64,000 nucleotides of DNA from Psococerastis gibbosa (GCA_963971405.1 OZ020484.1:37284770-37348769), one strand, 5' to 3'; counted from the first letter of the stretch, positions 10,901 through 22,822 are shown. Program-made: numbers and translations. Notes: a model not told the origin generated them from the letters alone.

Positions 10901-13900
10901 CGTGGGCTCCACCAATTTTCCTCCACTGCTTTTCTGTTTGTATTCCTTAATTTTGTCCAAAAATAATTGCTGTATAGGGTCACTGGCTTTTTGAAGAAAT
11001 GGAGCGGCAACGCCGATATTTCTCCTAAATATGGAGGGAAGGGACCTGGCTGCTTTAATGGCCTGCGTCTGAATCATGTTGATTTCAGATTTTAAAAAGC
11101 AGACGATGCCGAATGCCGAAAGGTATAGTAGGCTACCTACCAGATATGGGATTTCAATAGCTTTTGCATCAAGCAGTCCAATGTAACCATATTTGAATGT
11201 GCCGGTTCTCTGCATGAACCAAGTATCGACACAGCCACCATCTGCTTTCCGAAAACATCGACTCGGCACCCGCTCAAAGGGTATCTTCCATGGAGCTTTG
11301 AAGTAAACAGCGCTAGCCAATAGCGCATGCGCCTCAGAGGAAAGTTGATCACGCGTGATCATGTTTTGAATGATCCCGTTGGTTTCTTTCGAGATCCAGT
11401 CGTTGACTTCTGATGCTGCCTTAGTTGAGTCCACGGGAAGGCTCTGCAGTCCCCCGTGGAATTTCTCCTTAAGTACGTTGGCAAATGCACGATTTGGTGC
11501 ATGATTATTCATGAGGAAGAGACGAGTAGCCAGTGATAACTTAGTCCTTTTAGGTTTCTCCTGGAACAATTAAAAATTTGAGATGATGGGTTTCCTTATC
11601 ATTTTGAAACCTGCTTTTGTCCAGAACTTCCCGTTGCAAAACATATAATTTCGGTAGGACCTAGAAAACAGGCACGATAAACACCTGCATATACATAGTG
11701 ATAAAAATTATTTTAAAAGACTTCACTGGAGCCATCCATAAATTACGTAACGTAAAAATTGGGAATTTTAAACCCCTCCCTCCCCCTCCATGTAACGGAA
11801 CCGTAACGATAGTAGCCACCCCCCCCCCCCCCCCATTTCTTCATTCTCCTGCCAATTCTTTGCTCAGAGGGGCCATCCTCCCTTCTACGCGATTAATTGC
11901 ACTCGTACCAGGGGCATTGGTAGCTATAAATAAAGCATCCAAGTTTTGTTCTACGAAGTGATGAATATTGCAATATTTGTTCGGTTTTATCGCGCGTACG
12001 GTACTTTGAAAAAATTATTTAATCTATTGATAACTTTATAATATTAAAATTGAATTTTTTCGTTACGTAACGCCGGTCTATACCCCTCCCTCCCCTATCG
12101 TAACGAAGCGTAACGCTGATGGGAGCCCCCTCCCCCCCCCCCAGAAGCGTTACGTAATTTATGGATGCTCCCTGTTCGCAGAACTTGGATTGTACCTATA
12201 GGCTATGCAATTCATTCAATTCATCCTCCGCATCATCATCCTCAACACCGCATCACCGAGAGTCGAAGAAGGGAACATTGCTATAAGTTTGACTTTGAGT
12301 TTGATCACACCGTCCATACCTGAGTGAGTTTCATATTTTATCTTGAAAGAGATCATTCCTGTTCCTTAACTCAAAATAAACATTTCATACTAAATTCCTA
12401 AACCCGCATTTATTTGGTATCATACGATACGGTAGCAGCAGTTCGGTATGAGAGGAGTTCTGCTTAAAGGTCATCATTTAGTCTACGCATAAACTACATA
12501 ATTATTGTGTAGAAACCAAAGCCTGTCCCTTACTTCAAAAGCCTGCACCCAGCTGTGAACAATATCCCTTGCTCCCGGGGGTTCAGCGGGAAGTCTGAGG
12601 GCGAACTGAATCTCTTCTGACGTTGGGCCCGAGGAGCCCTCCATCAGCATCGCCAGCAGCACCTTCACACTGATGGGTGACAGAGCAATATTCCCCTCGT
12701 GCAGGCGAGACACAGCCTGAAAATTTCAACAAATACTCTGTATATCCCATTATGATCCATTGCTGAAAAGGTAACAGTGACGCGCCATTTGCCTCTGAAC
12801 CCTTAGGCGGGGATTCCATCGACCGGCTAGGGCTAAATACAGAAACGGTGACGTGGTAGCAGACATTCAAGACTTAGGCGGGGTTTCCACCGACCTCGCA
12901 TTACAGAATGCAAATGACATTGACGGAAATGTTTGTTTTCCTCTATTCCATAGTTAAAATTGATCAATGATCATACAATAAAATCACAAACAAACTAAAA
13001 TTAAAAAATGGCGTCATGGGATATGTTAAGTACAAACATTTTAATAGATTTCTATAAAAAGAAAAACAAACATTTTTTTAATTTTAGTTTGTTTGTTTGT
13101 GATTTTACTCTATGATCATTGATCAATTTTAACTATGACATAGAGTAAAACAAACATTTCCGTCAATGTCATTTGCATTCTGCAATGCGAGGTCGGTGGA
13201 AACCCCGCCTAAGTCTTGAATGCCTGCTACCACGTCACCGTTTTTGTATTTAGCCCTAGCCGGTCGGTGGAATCCCCGCCTTAAGAACTGATATGCTAAA
13301 ACGAGGCATATCAGTTACGGTATGCTACAGGTTCATGATATTTTGAATTTTGTATGCTTTGTAGTAACAGGTAAGCATGTATGTATTGTACATGTGAAGC
13401 CGATAAAATCAATATGTTACGGTTTGTTTTAACCGCGAACAGGTCGAATCGAATTGAATCGGCTTATAGAAGCATGAGTCTCAGCTAGGGGATGGTCATG
13501 CAAAATGGGAATGTGCATGTTTTCTTCAATTCTCAGTTTAATTCCTTCCAAAGCACCTAACTAAAAAAATAAGTACAGTAGCTTATTGTCCGATACATTT
13601 CCACCCGAGAGCAGCCTGCAATGAAAAAACCTCTAGGCCTAGTGCCGACAAGCGAAGTGAGAAAAGACCTTATAATTTGCTGACTCACTGGTGGAGCAAA
13701 AGCCAAAATGATAGGCTATACTCTTCGGTTGAAATGACATGGCGATGGCCCTCCCGCCATGAGATGCGTCAACCAGCCTTGCACAGCTATGAACTTATAA
13801 TGTAACCTTTAATTATTCATGTAGGTGCTTTAAAAGTTACGTTTTGCTAACCTGGAGCAGTTCTACGTCAAATTGTGCGGGGCGATGTGCACTAGGCTTG

Positions 13901-16900
13901 TTAAATTCAGTTAACTGTCGCGCCCTCACACTGTGGCCTTGGGGAAGTCCACTGCATAATTTGACTGCTGTAAAAGAAAAGTAGGTATACATTTTTAACA
14001 TCTATCAGATTTAGATAATCCGATAATAGGCTATAATACGTACGTGCGGGTGAATTAATTGACTCAGTTTGACATACATTATATGGAACATGCTGTAGGC
14101 TATAACTCGAACCCGCGCAGTACCTATGTAATTGGTAGTCTATAGCTTAGTGATAGCTTGATAGAGAGAAATCCATTTGTAATTTTATGTATTTCAGACG
14201 ATTATATACTTACACGGTATACATATGGCACTGTATAATAGGGCGAGGGCCTAGATGAAAACTAAAAACACCATGAATGTTAAAGATAATTTTTGCAATT
14301 CAAGCAGGTGGTATAATGACCTAATAATTGCACTCATGAGTGTACATGTTGTACATGGTAAACTGGAAATACTTTAGCACAGGAGACTGACCCAAAGTCC
14401 GTATATATAATACGGTCATTTCAGACCCCTGGGCCAAGGCCAAACCTCGGAAAACTGATCCCCGTAAAATGTTATTTTAAGAAATCCTACGCCCAGTCGG
14501 CGAGGTGATCAACCATTACAAAAAAAGCATTGACGGATATACGAGTATGTATTCTTACCATCTGTGGAAAAACACGGGAATGGACATTTTTAATAATTGA
14601 TTAATTAATAATTCCCTAAATAAAACCACCACACTGACAGACCTTGACACCTTGAGATGTAATATAGACTGAACCACCCCCCCCCCCCGCCCCGAGCTCC
14701 GGGTTCACCACTTATTAAAAATGCAATACGTATATAGCAACTTTCACCCACGTGCCATTAACCTATTTTCTCAACACTGATGAGCTAGCGTCAGTAGCTG
14801 GGGGGGGGGGGGACACATCGCCAATGGCGTCAAATTGGAAAAAAACATAGTCAACAGGCATATTACGGTATGTAAATGATGGCGGGACTGTGAATACTTC
14901 AACTGAGCTACCCCTCGACCCCGAAATCGTAACAAAAAATTTATAAAAGTAATTAAGCAACTAGAAATAACAAAATATGTAAACTTTAATTATTAGGATT
15001 TCATTGAGGCGTGGGGGTTTGTTCCGGCAGCAGCCAACCTGCAATTATAACGTGGTTAATAAACTTTTTGTCACTTAATCGTAGCCACGTGTGAGAGGTA
15101 TTTCTCTGAATAAAAATTAATATAAAAAAAAACTATTTATGAACAACAATGTCTTTAGGGAGGCTGAGCTCTCTTTTTTCCTGTAGCGTCCATTAAGCGA
15201 ATTAGATAACCACTTTAAAGCCCCACGCTTCTGTAGAACTAGAAACTCACTATTTTGTATATACCTATTTATTCAACAACTAAATATCCCCCGGGGACCC
15301 CCCTGCTTCCAGTTTTGCTTATATAAAGTTCTCATCTGCAAAATCGAAGAACTTTTGCTGACAAATTGCGGAAAACCCCATTATATTTCAGGCCTATTTT
15401 ATCAAACAATTTCCATGAGGGGACCCCCGGGCTCCCCTTCTTTGTAGTAATATTCGCCACCTGTAAATTCTAAACGTTACTTGCCCACAAAATGCGTAAA
15501 AACCCCACTAATTTATTTTTATTTTTTTAAACCCCGGGAGGGGGGACCCCCGGGCCCCATTCGGCCTATTGAACACTCGGGCACCTGCGCAAGGGAAGTT
15601 AATGTCATGTCCCCTGATTTATAAGCTGCGTACGTCCATGAGAACGACTTTCCAATTGTACTAAAATTTTATGAAAATGGGGGGGATGCAATGAAACCCC
15701 CCCCCCCCCCCTATCGTTGCGCCACTGGCTAGCGTGCATGGTTTTGAAGTTTGGCCTGTTGGTTGAGAAGTTATGGCATACAAAAACCATCCAAAGGAAA
15801 ACTGAGAAGAATCCTAGTAGACCTACGTAAAGTCCATAGAGCGTAATCGGTTTGTCTTGGAACTGTGGATGATGGTGCGCCCTATTGGGGGCAGTCCATG
15901 AAGTGAGACTATGGTTATGGTCAGGAAATTATCCACTAGTCACGATTTTCACATTGGGCGCTATACACGGGTTTCCCAGGCCAAGTGCGGTCACTAATCA
16001 TATGATAAGCATTGTTTTCTTACTTTTTAATCCACAAATTGCTGGTGATTAACAATGTAGGCTCTATCATTATCATCGATCTTAATTAAGAGGAAAGCGA
16101 AATAGTCACTCTCCATTTCAGGGACAAAGTCAAATCTCACAGGAAATACCTATATGATATCTTGATTGTAGAGCCATCAATGAGATTTTTTTTTTTTTGT
16201 TTTTTTATAATATGCTAGGCGCTCTGCCCGTTTTGGGCTTCCGCGCTCATGTTGTTATCGCGCCAAACCCAACCCTTCTCAGAGTGTTCCGAAGAGGGGG
16301 GTTGACATTAGAAATTTTATGACGAGAGAGGTTACCAGTGGTTCGGCAAGAGCACGACTTCCCTTATCAAGCAGGCTCCATGGTCCAAATTGCCATGATG
16401 ATCGCCAATATTCGATAGAACAGGCATTTAAATATGCATAATTTCTTCAAAAACATTTTTTTTTTTCAAAAACGAATCAACAAGTTCGGTTTTGTTACTC
16501 TACTTAAATTTAACGCCTAAAACATACGGTACCTCAAATTAGAAAGCATCGACAGAAAAATTCCACAGAAAAATAATTTTTTAGCCATGTTTCATTTAAA
16601 GTTGAGTTTTGTAATAGTTTATTTTTACCCCCAGAACCAAACTATAAGGGGCAAGCGACCTATTGCGTTTTATTAACATTACAAACGACTGCCTACAATA
16701 TACAGTACCTATGTGAATTTAATGAAAATTGAGAAAAAAAATTAGCCTTTTTTGGGAGCTTTTCGAAACCAAAATTGAGTTAGCCTAAAGAAAAAAAAAA
16801 TATCCCGAGGTATGATTTTTGTACACCAACATGCCAGATTGCATCCAAATCCGCCAAGTGGCTCCTGAGACCTCAAAACGTATAAATCCACTGAAATCTC

Positions 16901-18020
16901 GAAATCGAACATTTCTACCATCACATCACAAAGCTTTGTTACGTAATTAAATATTTAATTTCAAAAACAAATTTTTAGTGAAGTTGTTTAACCACATTAT
17001 TAAGCTGGCCATTCACGAGGGCTTCAAACGGACTCGCGCCAATCCAAATGGCGCGTCCTGTTCCATTTGGCGTTAGCGCTATTTAGAGGAGTCATCAAGA
17101 CTACGCAGAACCACTCCCTCCAAATCTTTCAAATTGTACAGTGAGACGATATGGGAGAGGTACTTTTACACTGTACAATTTGGAAGATTTGGAGCGACTG
17201 GTTCAGCGTAGTCTTGATGACTCCTCTAAATAGCGCTAACGCCAAATGGAACAGGACGCGCCATTTGGCATGGCGCGAGTCCGTTTGGAGCCCTCGTGAA
17301 TGGCTACCGCGCATTAAAGAACCGGTCCGAGTTTACTCGAACATGCTTTCCAATTTATCAAAATTAGTAGGCTAGATAGAGAAAATGAGTAATTTTATGG
17401 TAAATAATTTTCCTATGGTTAAATTTCCGATATCTCGGGGGGGGGGGGGGTGTCCACCTGACGTCACTGGAGGTGAGGTAAATTCTAGACAGGTCAGACC
17501 AACACATTACCACACACCTATACTGGCAGGGCATGCAATGCATTTGAGTGTGAATTTTCTATCATTTTTTCAAAAAAAACATTTTTTTTTACAAAACCAA
17601 ATACTTTTCTGGGAAAGCAACCTGTCCGGTTTCGTTACTCAATTTAACACCTAAAACATGCCTGAAGGTAGAAATCATCGATAGAAAGGTATCGCAGAAA
17701 AATTATTTTTTAGTAATTTTTCATTAAAATTTAGTTATTTTTATTTTTTTACCCCCAGAAGCAACCTATCAAGGGGCAAGCGACCCCACGCATTTCGTTA
17801 ATATTAATAACGACTACAATATATGTGAATTTAAAAGAAATCGTTCGAGCCGTTTTTGAGAAATAATTATTTTAGACGTTTTTTTGGAGTTTTTTGAGAA
17901 TAAAACCCCCCCAAATTAAGTTAGCCCCAAATAAAAAAATTGTTCCGAGGTATGATTTTTGTGAACCTACATGCCCAATTTCATCAAAATCGACCGAGTA
18001 GTTTGCCCGGAAATCGACGC

Positions 18021-18063
<43 letters not shown>

Positions 18064-19066
18064 TTTCGTATAAACCACTTTTTTGGGACCTCAAAACGTG
18101 TAAATCCGTTGAAATCTCGGAATCGAAAATTTCGACAGTCACAAAGCTTTCCTTATACTACGTATAAATTGGAAAGCAATAAAATGTTTGATATGCTAAT
18201 CATATGGTTAGGGAAATATGGGTTACTTATATGGGAAAGACGAGATACGATTATGGTTGATGTGCCACCAGAGACTGGATCTAGGAAAGTTTCGGTTCTC
18301 AAACCCCACACCGACATTTTTTCCAACTACACACCTTGACGGACCCCGCACAGTGAATTTACTAATTTTACCTTGTGGCAAAAATGGACAATATGGGGTT
18401 CTTGATTCCTCCCTTAAAGTAGAGCTGTCATAGCTGGTGCACAGGGGTGATCCAGATCCCCTGGACCTCCCCCCCCTGGCTACGGCCATGCTTATAGCCT
18501 ATGATCATGCAATGTAACTGTTCCTGCAGTACGAGCAGGTATGTGTTCAGTAGTTCTAACTGGAAAACAATTCTGCTTTTTGTTCCTTTAATGAACTTGT
18601 TCTTGTCTTCAGACAAATTAATTTAGCTCTCTAAATTCGAAATTAATGTTATGGTTACCCTACCCTTTAGGCTTGGCATTTTATTACGCGTTTATTCGCA
18701 TGATCTCCTCGATGCCAGACGGCATTTAAAGAGTAGATTTCGATAATTTATGTACAGTAGGTAAACAACTGTAGGCAGGCAGCAACATATATTTGGTAGT
18801 GCAGGTCAAATAACATTATGATTAGAAATCCTAATCAGACCCGACGCACAGTATGTACGGTATCGCATTGAAAACTTCTGGAGCAGACGACATGATTGTG
18901 TATGTTTATCTTAAGACAACATTGACAGATGAAAAAGTCGAGAATGATAGCTTATAGACTATAGTGTAAGCCTTATAATACAGCCCTGTGGTGATCCCAT
19001 CGCGCCTTTTTGGCTTTGTGGCGCAGGTTTTAGTAAAAATTTAAATGGTTTTTTGATAAATACACA

Positions 19067-19099
<33 letters not shown>

Positions 19100-19676
19100 G
19101 ATGTTCACCTGTCGAAATTCCTGCTCTTCTGGAGCATGCATGTCTAATAACGGTATGCATACAACAAGTAGCTTCTGCTTTTGCTGTTGAGTGTAATCAA
19201 GTGATAATATTTTATGCAATGTTAAGCCCACAGGATTCCTGCATGCATATTCCAAATTCTTGTTAATTCTTGTTAATCTTTTATTGTACTCTGAATGCCT
19301 TTTATTTTCTATAGGCATTTAAAATTCGAATAAAAATTTCATTTTAAAAACCCCAGCTGGTCAAGTATTCCTTTATTTCTATCGTATACCTATGTAAGTG
19401 CATGCTCGTAGCCTCCTTTAGTCCTTCAATTAATAAGTACCGTACCTAGCCCAGCCATACCAGTTTAAGTAGAGTACCTACCTACTTAGATTAATTCTGC
19501 CAAACGGAAACATGGGGAAATCCTCAACTATATAAATATATGTACTTGGTTTGAGTCATTAATTAATTAAATAATAGACTTATCAACTGCGCATTTCATC
19601 GTAAGGTATAACTATTAATTCTTCGATCTTTGAACTTACCAGCGACGAGGAAAAACGGAAAACACCTTAGAATCAT
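7953..19676 (-). CDS. Serpin A, secreted serine protease inhibitor with long C-terminal tail
   Basis: Six coding exons with matching phases: 19676-19640, 13967-13852, 12716-12534, 11560-11141, 10498-10174 and 8602-7953, giving 576 residues. Residues 1-12 (MILRCFPFFLVA) form a short signal peptide. The helix A region (FDVELLQ) leads into NIALSPISVKVLLAML; the shutter region reads SAVYFKAPWKIPF; then DERFSMLIFLP. The hinge EEGSEAAAAT is inhibitor-type, with small residues at P12-P9. Counting from it gives P1-P1' = Leu367-Met368, with Phe375 at P8' as in alpha-1-antitrypsin. The fold ends at FAGRVSDP (residue 402). A further 174 Ser/Thr/Pro/Lys-rich residues with no visible domain follow before the stop, which is far beyond the usual serpin end. 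Exon 1 is less certain than the rest: it is tiny and 5.7 kb away, but its phase, donor and signal peptide fit. Probably extracellular. Confidence 0.88.
9163..10051 (+). repeat. Interspersed repeat with GACA-type microsatellite, copy 1
   Basis: About 0.9 kb, from AAGAACCGGTCCGAGTTTAC to TATAAATTGGAAAGCAATAA. It holds a G run, a block reading CAAAATCGACCGAGTAG, and a GACA/GACAGAGC microsatellite at about 9855-9924. A close copy in the same orientation lies at 17317-18182, with a partial copy at about 16440-16942. It occupies most of serpin A's last intron, starting 123 bp past exon 5. Not assigned to a superfamily. Confidence 0.8.
10637..11077 (-). CDS. ATP5PF: ATP synthase-coupling factor 6, mitochondrial (intronless nested copy)
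   Basis: The frame runs 146 codons from ATG at 11077 to a TAG at 10637. Residues 1-19 form a basic presequence ending FRRNIGVAAP. Residues 31-100 follow coupling factor 6 closely: SDPIQQLFLDKI, EYKQKSSGGKLVEP, ELEREL, then DMTKFPTVEF. This subunit sits in the peripheral stalk linking F1 to Fo in the inner membrane. Residues 101-146 have no counterpart, since the family normally ends near residue 105-108. An A-rich stretch (CCTTTAAAAAAATA) marks where homology stops, so the original stop seems lost or replaced. The copy lies wholly within serpin A intron 4, on the same strand. Lack of introns suggests a retrocopy; the intact frame suggests it is young or still used. No poly(A) tail or target duplication was found. 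It could alternatively be the normal host gene. Confidence 0.85.
   Translation of the reverse strand: MIQTQAIKAARSLPSIFRRNIGVAAPFLQKASDPIQQLFLDKIKEYKQKSSGGKLVEPTKELERELNADLGKALKQFGGAPGVDMTKFPTVEFSEVKIDPLKKYTVPIINAIAWQCTALNTVPIISKDLEKGNTVYGKNTNPAGGE
11728..12173. mobile_element. MITE with ATCCATAAATTACGTAACG inverted ends
   Basis: The left end reads GGAGCCATCCATAAATTACG and the right end is its inverted form ending TTTATGGATGCTCC. Interior C runs and further GTAACG/CGTTAC inversions support a foldback structure. It lies in serpin A intron 3. The CAGGG-like outer bases resemble hAT ends, but I could not find a matching 8-bp duplication. Confidence 0.7.
12806..13280. mobile_element. PIF/Harbinger-like MITE H1
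   Basis: 475 bp flanked by TTA on both sides (12803-12805 and 13281-13283). The long inverted arms begin GGCGGGGATTCCATCGACC and include GACGTGGTAGCAGACATTC, CTTAGGCGGGGTTTCCACC and TGATCATTGATCA. Other copies are at 40771-41150, 56013-56400 and 56401-56769. The 3-bp T(A/T)A-type duplication fits PIF/Harbinger. It lies 90 bp upstream of the acceptor of serpin A exon 3. Confidence 0.82.
13970..16990. other. Serpin A intron 1, 3' part
   Basis: Mostly AT-rich, unassigned sequence with several long G or C runs. At about 15286-15730 it holds hAT-MITE fragments: TGCGTAAAAACCCCAC and CCCCCGGG modules, and a TGCGTACGTCCATGAGAACG block shared with 7390-7410. At about 16440-16942 it holds a partial copy of the GACA repeat that lacks the microsatellite. 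No exon other than those assigned to serpin A is supported. Confidence 0.55.
17004..17313. mobile_element. TTAA-flanked foldback element (piggyBac-like MITE)
   Basis: A near-complete palindrome with arms of about 140 bp. Both arms carry CCATTCACGAGGGC, AAACGGACTCGCGCCA, TTAGCGCTATTTAGAGGAG and TCATCAAGACTACGC in opposite orientation. TTAA lies at 17000-17003 and 17314-17317, the duplication typical of piggyBac elements. No transposase is present, so it is non-autonomous. Confidence 0.78.
17317..18182 (+). repeat. Interspersed repeat with GACA microsatellite, copy 2
   Basis: A close copy of the repeat at 9163-10051, from AAGAACCGGTCCGAGTTTAC to ATTGGAAAGCAATAA, with a clean (GACA/CAGA)n array at about 18018-18063. 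Its left end abuts the TTAA of the foldback at 17004-17313. That TTAA may lie at the repeat's own edge, or the foldback may have inserted at it. Confidence 0.8.
18975..19100 (-). repeat. Repeat with (ATT)n tract; second copy at 42735-42840
   Basis: The block GGTGATCCCA..GCGCCTTTTTGGCTTT..GGTTTTAGTAAAA ends in (ATT)n at 19070-19098. An inverted copy with (AAT)n lies at about 42735-42840 (plus). Two copies on opposite strands show a dispersed family; I cannot name it. Confidence 0.55.
19109..19318 (-). CDS. Possible small coding exon (70 codons), unknown
   Basis: An ATG at 19318 opens a 70-codon frame, continuing past an exact donor-like CAG|GTGAAC at 19109/19108. It starts MPIENKRHSEYNKR and includes DYTQQQKQKLLVVCIPLL. 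The composition is protein-like, but I recognise no family. It lies within the first intron of serpin A, next to an (ATT)n repeat, so it may be a transposon remnant. No partner exon was found. Confidence 0.2.
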
Positions 19677-19679
19677 AAT

Positions 19680-22460
19680 GAATAGTGGCAACTAACAACA
19701 CCACTGGGATGCGAATAGACCTCGACTACCTACTCCAGACCGCCGCAATACCTAAGACGAAGACGATCTTCACCATAAGACAAGTATCTGTGAGAACACA
19801 CATCCGGCTACTATCATTAACTGTTTTGGTCGGTATTTACAAGTACAACCGAGGAGTTCTTGTCACCGTAGTCATCGTAATTGCACTTTAATAATAAATA
19901 TATCAGCTAAGCCTAAAAAGTTAGAAAATTAGAAAAGATTGTAGGCCTATGTGTAGCCAGTAGCCACAGAAAAATATATATAGGTATTTTATATATTTAC
20001 TAACATACTAATACTGCTAATACTATATTATATATTCTGTATATATAATAGTAGTAGTAGTGTTCGTCGGGTTAATAACGACTTAGGTCTCATATTTGGG
20101 CCGACTTTACTGTCCTATGCCAGCCCATAGGACAGTGGACCTCCTGATTACAGTGGATTCCGAACCACTTGGGAAACACAGTGAAGTCACACGATTAGTT
20201 CGGAGGTGACCAGGATAAGTCCTACCATGTTTCCCTACCGATACTGTGCACACAACCAAGTTATCTGCAGCTTTGAACCTGCTCTGGTCCGCTGAATTCA
20301 ACTTGGTATGGCGGCCGGCCGTTATATATACTATATAGCTGTATATATACTATATCCTATACTTATACTTAGTCAGGGAATGTAGAGTAGTGGTATAGGC
20401 TCCGACTTTCGCCCGAAAACTTGTTGTTGGTCGAGGCCATACTTGTTACATTTTCTGGCCATATAAAGCCTGGGCCTTCCAAGTGTAGTGAAATAGAGGG
20501 CTTTATAGCCCTAACTCCGCTCGGTTTGCTTAGTAAGTAAATTAAATTATATATATAATATTATGTATTAATTGTTCTGCATTATAGCCAGGGTACCTGC
20601 CTAGCCCTACTCCCCGGCTTAGTTAGCTTTCATATTCATCAATATAGCCTACGTCTTATACCTAGTTAAGTATGATATGCGTATAAGTATATACACAGTA
20701 AGCAGGCATAGAGTACCTGTCATATTATATTATTGGCAAAATGAACGGAAACTGAAGAATAAATTCATGGAAACTATTAGAACCTTTAAAAAGGTCTGGA
20801 GCCTATGACCAAATTTATGCCGTTTTATAACGTTTATTATAGTCTTATTTTAGTCAAAATTATAATTTCAAATAGGCTAGGAGGACGCTTAATAGCTCGC
20901 AGACGAGCCATTAACAATATACAAGTACATAAAAAAGCGTAATAAGTACAATAGAAGCTACTGTACACAGTATCTTTTTCAATTCGTAGGGTGGACTGGC
21001 CTATAATTTTAATTCTACTTCTATCCTATAATTATTACTTCCTATGCTACGCACAACAAACGAAACTACTGTCGTAGCCCATATGGTGAGAAGGGTAAAG
21101 CTGTTATAGGGCTAAACTTTAGTTACGTATCAAAAGATCAAGTATCGTAGCCCAGGTGGGCCTAACTTGATGGCTGCTTTGTTCGCCTGTGTGCCCTGTT
21201 GTATTTATTTTGCCTCCGGTCACCTTGTCCATAATAAATAATAATAATAATATGACAGGACGACGTAAGGTATAATATGGGTCGTAGCCTCTAAGTCAGA
21301 GAAAAAACAGTCCAGAAAATGGCATTTGAAAATACAAATTTAGTTTACAGTACTTTAAAAATTATAAAGTCAACATGCAGTATTCAGATACCGTACAGCA
21401 TTGTATAAGCCCTACCATCATTTCACAGCAAAATTTTAAAAGTAAATGCCGCTCGTGTAAGGTTATGAGATCGTTCTCTGGTTCCCCACGTAATATTCAA
21501 ATTGTGTATCCGGATGCTAGAGCTTAATACTGTAGGCTATAATAAGATGGATTCTTTGGTAAGAAGGTAGGAAGAACTTGCGGGAGGCTGCAGGTGTTAC
21601 AACCAGGGAGGAGGATACCTGTCATGAAGCTCACTCACATGCTCATCTTCATTTTCTAAATTTATGTGCCTGAAACACAGAATAGGGGCTATCTATAATA
21701 CGTTTCATTATAGGCTATATACCACCCGACCACGATAAGATGGCACTTGGAACACTTTATTTGTTCGAAGACTTGCCTAAGCGGAAGACCGAGTATGTTC
21801 AATTTTTATAAGTGCTCCAGGTGCTATCCTATCGGGGTCAGGTAGTACCTTCAACCATACAATACTCAAGACACGCCGTGTTAAAATTTCCAACAAAAAA
21901 TGACATCACACACTGGCAAAAGCACTCGGGTGACCAGGTTACCTATAGCAACAAAGTCTCTGTTTCTAGGTAACTGGTGAACAAATAAATCTTTTGCCAG
22001 CATAAATCTGGACTGTGACGTCATCCACTGGCAAAAGATAAACATAATGTTGGTGCCCCAAAGTTCTCATGCAGTGTATCTAGAATGCCGCATCTAGAGT
22101 ATTATATGGTCTAAGGTAGTACAAAAAAATACCCAGACTAGCTGGTTTTTACTACAAAGACAAGAACAAAGATACTGCGCAGGTACGGTACATATTGTAA
22201 CAGCATAACCCGATGTAGCTAAATCTCATCCTAAAGGGAAATTGATATCAAATAATGTATATAGTCCTACCGGTATGGTAAATCATTTAGCCTCGTTCCG
22301 AAGAGAATAAAATAATAGCTCTCACCAGTATCTAGGCTTAGCTTAGGTGTGGATATATGCAGATAACATTTTGCGGACATGCGGAATAAATGGTAATGTT
22401 AAAATTGCGACGGTTTAGATTGTATAGACATACTGCCATTAACTTGAAGAGAAAGATCCA
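19680..22460. other. Region between serpin A start and serpin B end
   Basis: 19680-19900 is less AT-rich and probably holds the serpin A 5' untranslated region. The rest is AT-rich with TATA-type runs and an (AAT)n at about 21235. A palindrome-like patch at 21900-22035 pairs CACTGGCAAAAG with CTTTTGCCAG. A SINE-2 copy (plus) covers about 20385-20535. No exon is supported. Confidence 0.5.
20385..20535 (+). mobile_element. SINE-2 copy
   Basis: Begins with a tRNA-like head (GTAGTGGTATAGGCTCCGAC, then GTTGGTCGAGGCC as a degenerate box B). A body follows with CTGGGCCTTCC and GGGCTTTATAGCCCTAACTCC, ending CTTAGTAAGTAAA. Other copies: 36540-36712 (minus), 46183-46355 (plus), 60722-60905 (minus), 63548-63712 (plus). 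Confidence 0.72.
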
Positions 22461-22822
22461 CGTAGAAAATTGGCACCCCGAAATTAAATAGGCTACTTTT
22501 CATCATTCATTTCATTAACTCAGCAAGTTATTAAAAATTTGGCCCATGTAAGTTGTCGAAGACTACTTCGTGCATCATATAATCGGGTATTTTTACATTT
22601 AGTTTTTGTAGTTTTTTCAAAAATCCCAGATTACGTCAAATTTTAGATCCCCTGGTTTTTAAGAAAGAACTAAGGTACCAAAAATTTAATATTTCCTATT
22701 ATATGATGAAGAAGGCTTCTGCAACTTACATGAGCCAAATCTTTAATAACCTTGCTTTGTTAATTAATTAAAAAATAAAAGGTTAATAAAACAGCCAATT
22801 TCGGTGTGCTAATTTTCTACGT
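22461..22822. mobile_element. Foldback element downstream of serpin B
   Basis: The ends are inverted: CGTAGAAAATTGGCACCCCG on the left and GGTGTGCTAATTTTCTACG on the right. Inner blocks also mirror each other (GCCCATGTAAGTTGTCGAAG against CTTCTGCAACTTACATG). It ends about 170 bp beyond the serpin B stop, so it may lie in or near its 3' untranslated region. Confidence 0.65.

Noticed and set aside
11077-11140. Serpin A exon 4 extended through the whole 310-codon open frame as one exon
   Set aside because: The sequence after 11141 turns into coupling factor 6, and the serpin continues at 10498 with the correct next residues (DERFSMLIFLP), so 11141 is the true donor.
20107-20301. GC-richer block with a 64-codon minus-strand frame
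   Set aside because: No protein or repeat match seen; only one copy in the window.
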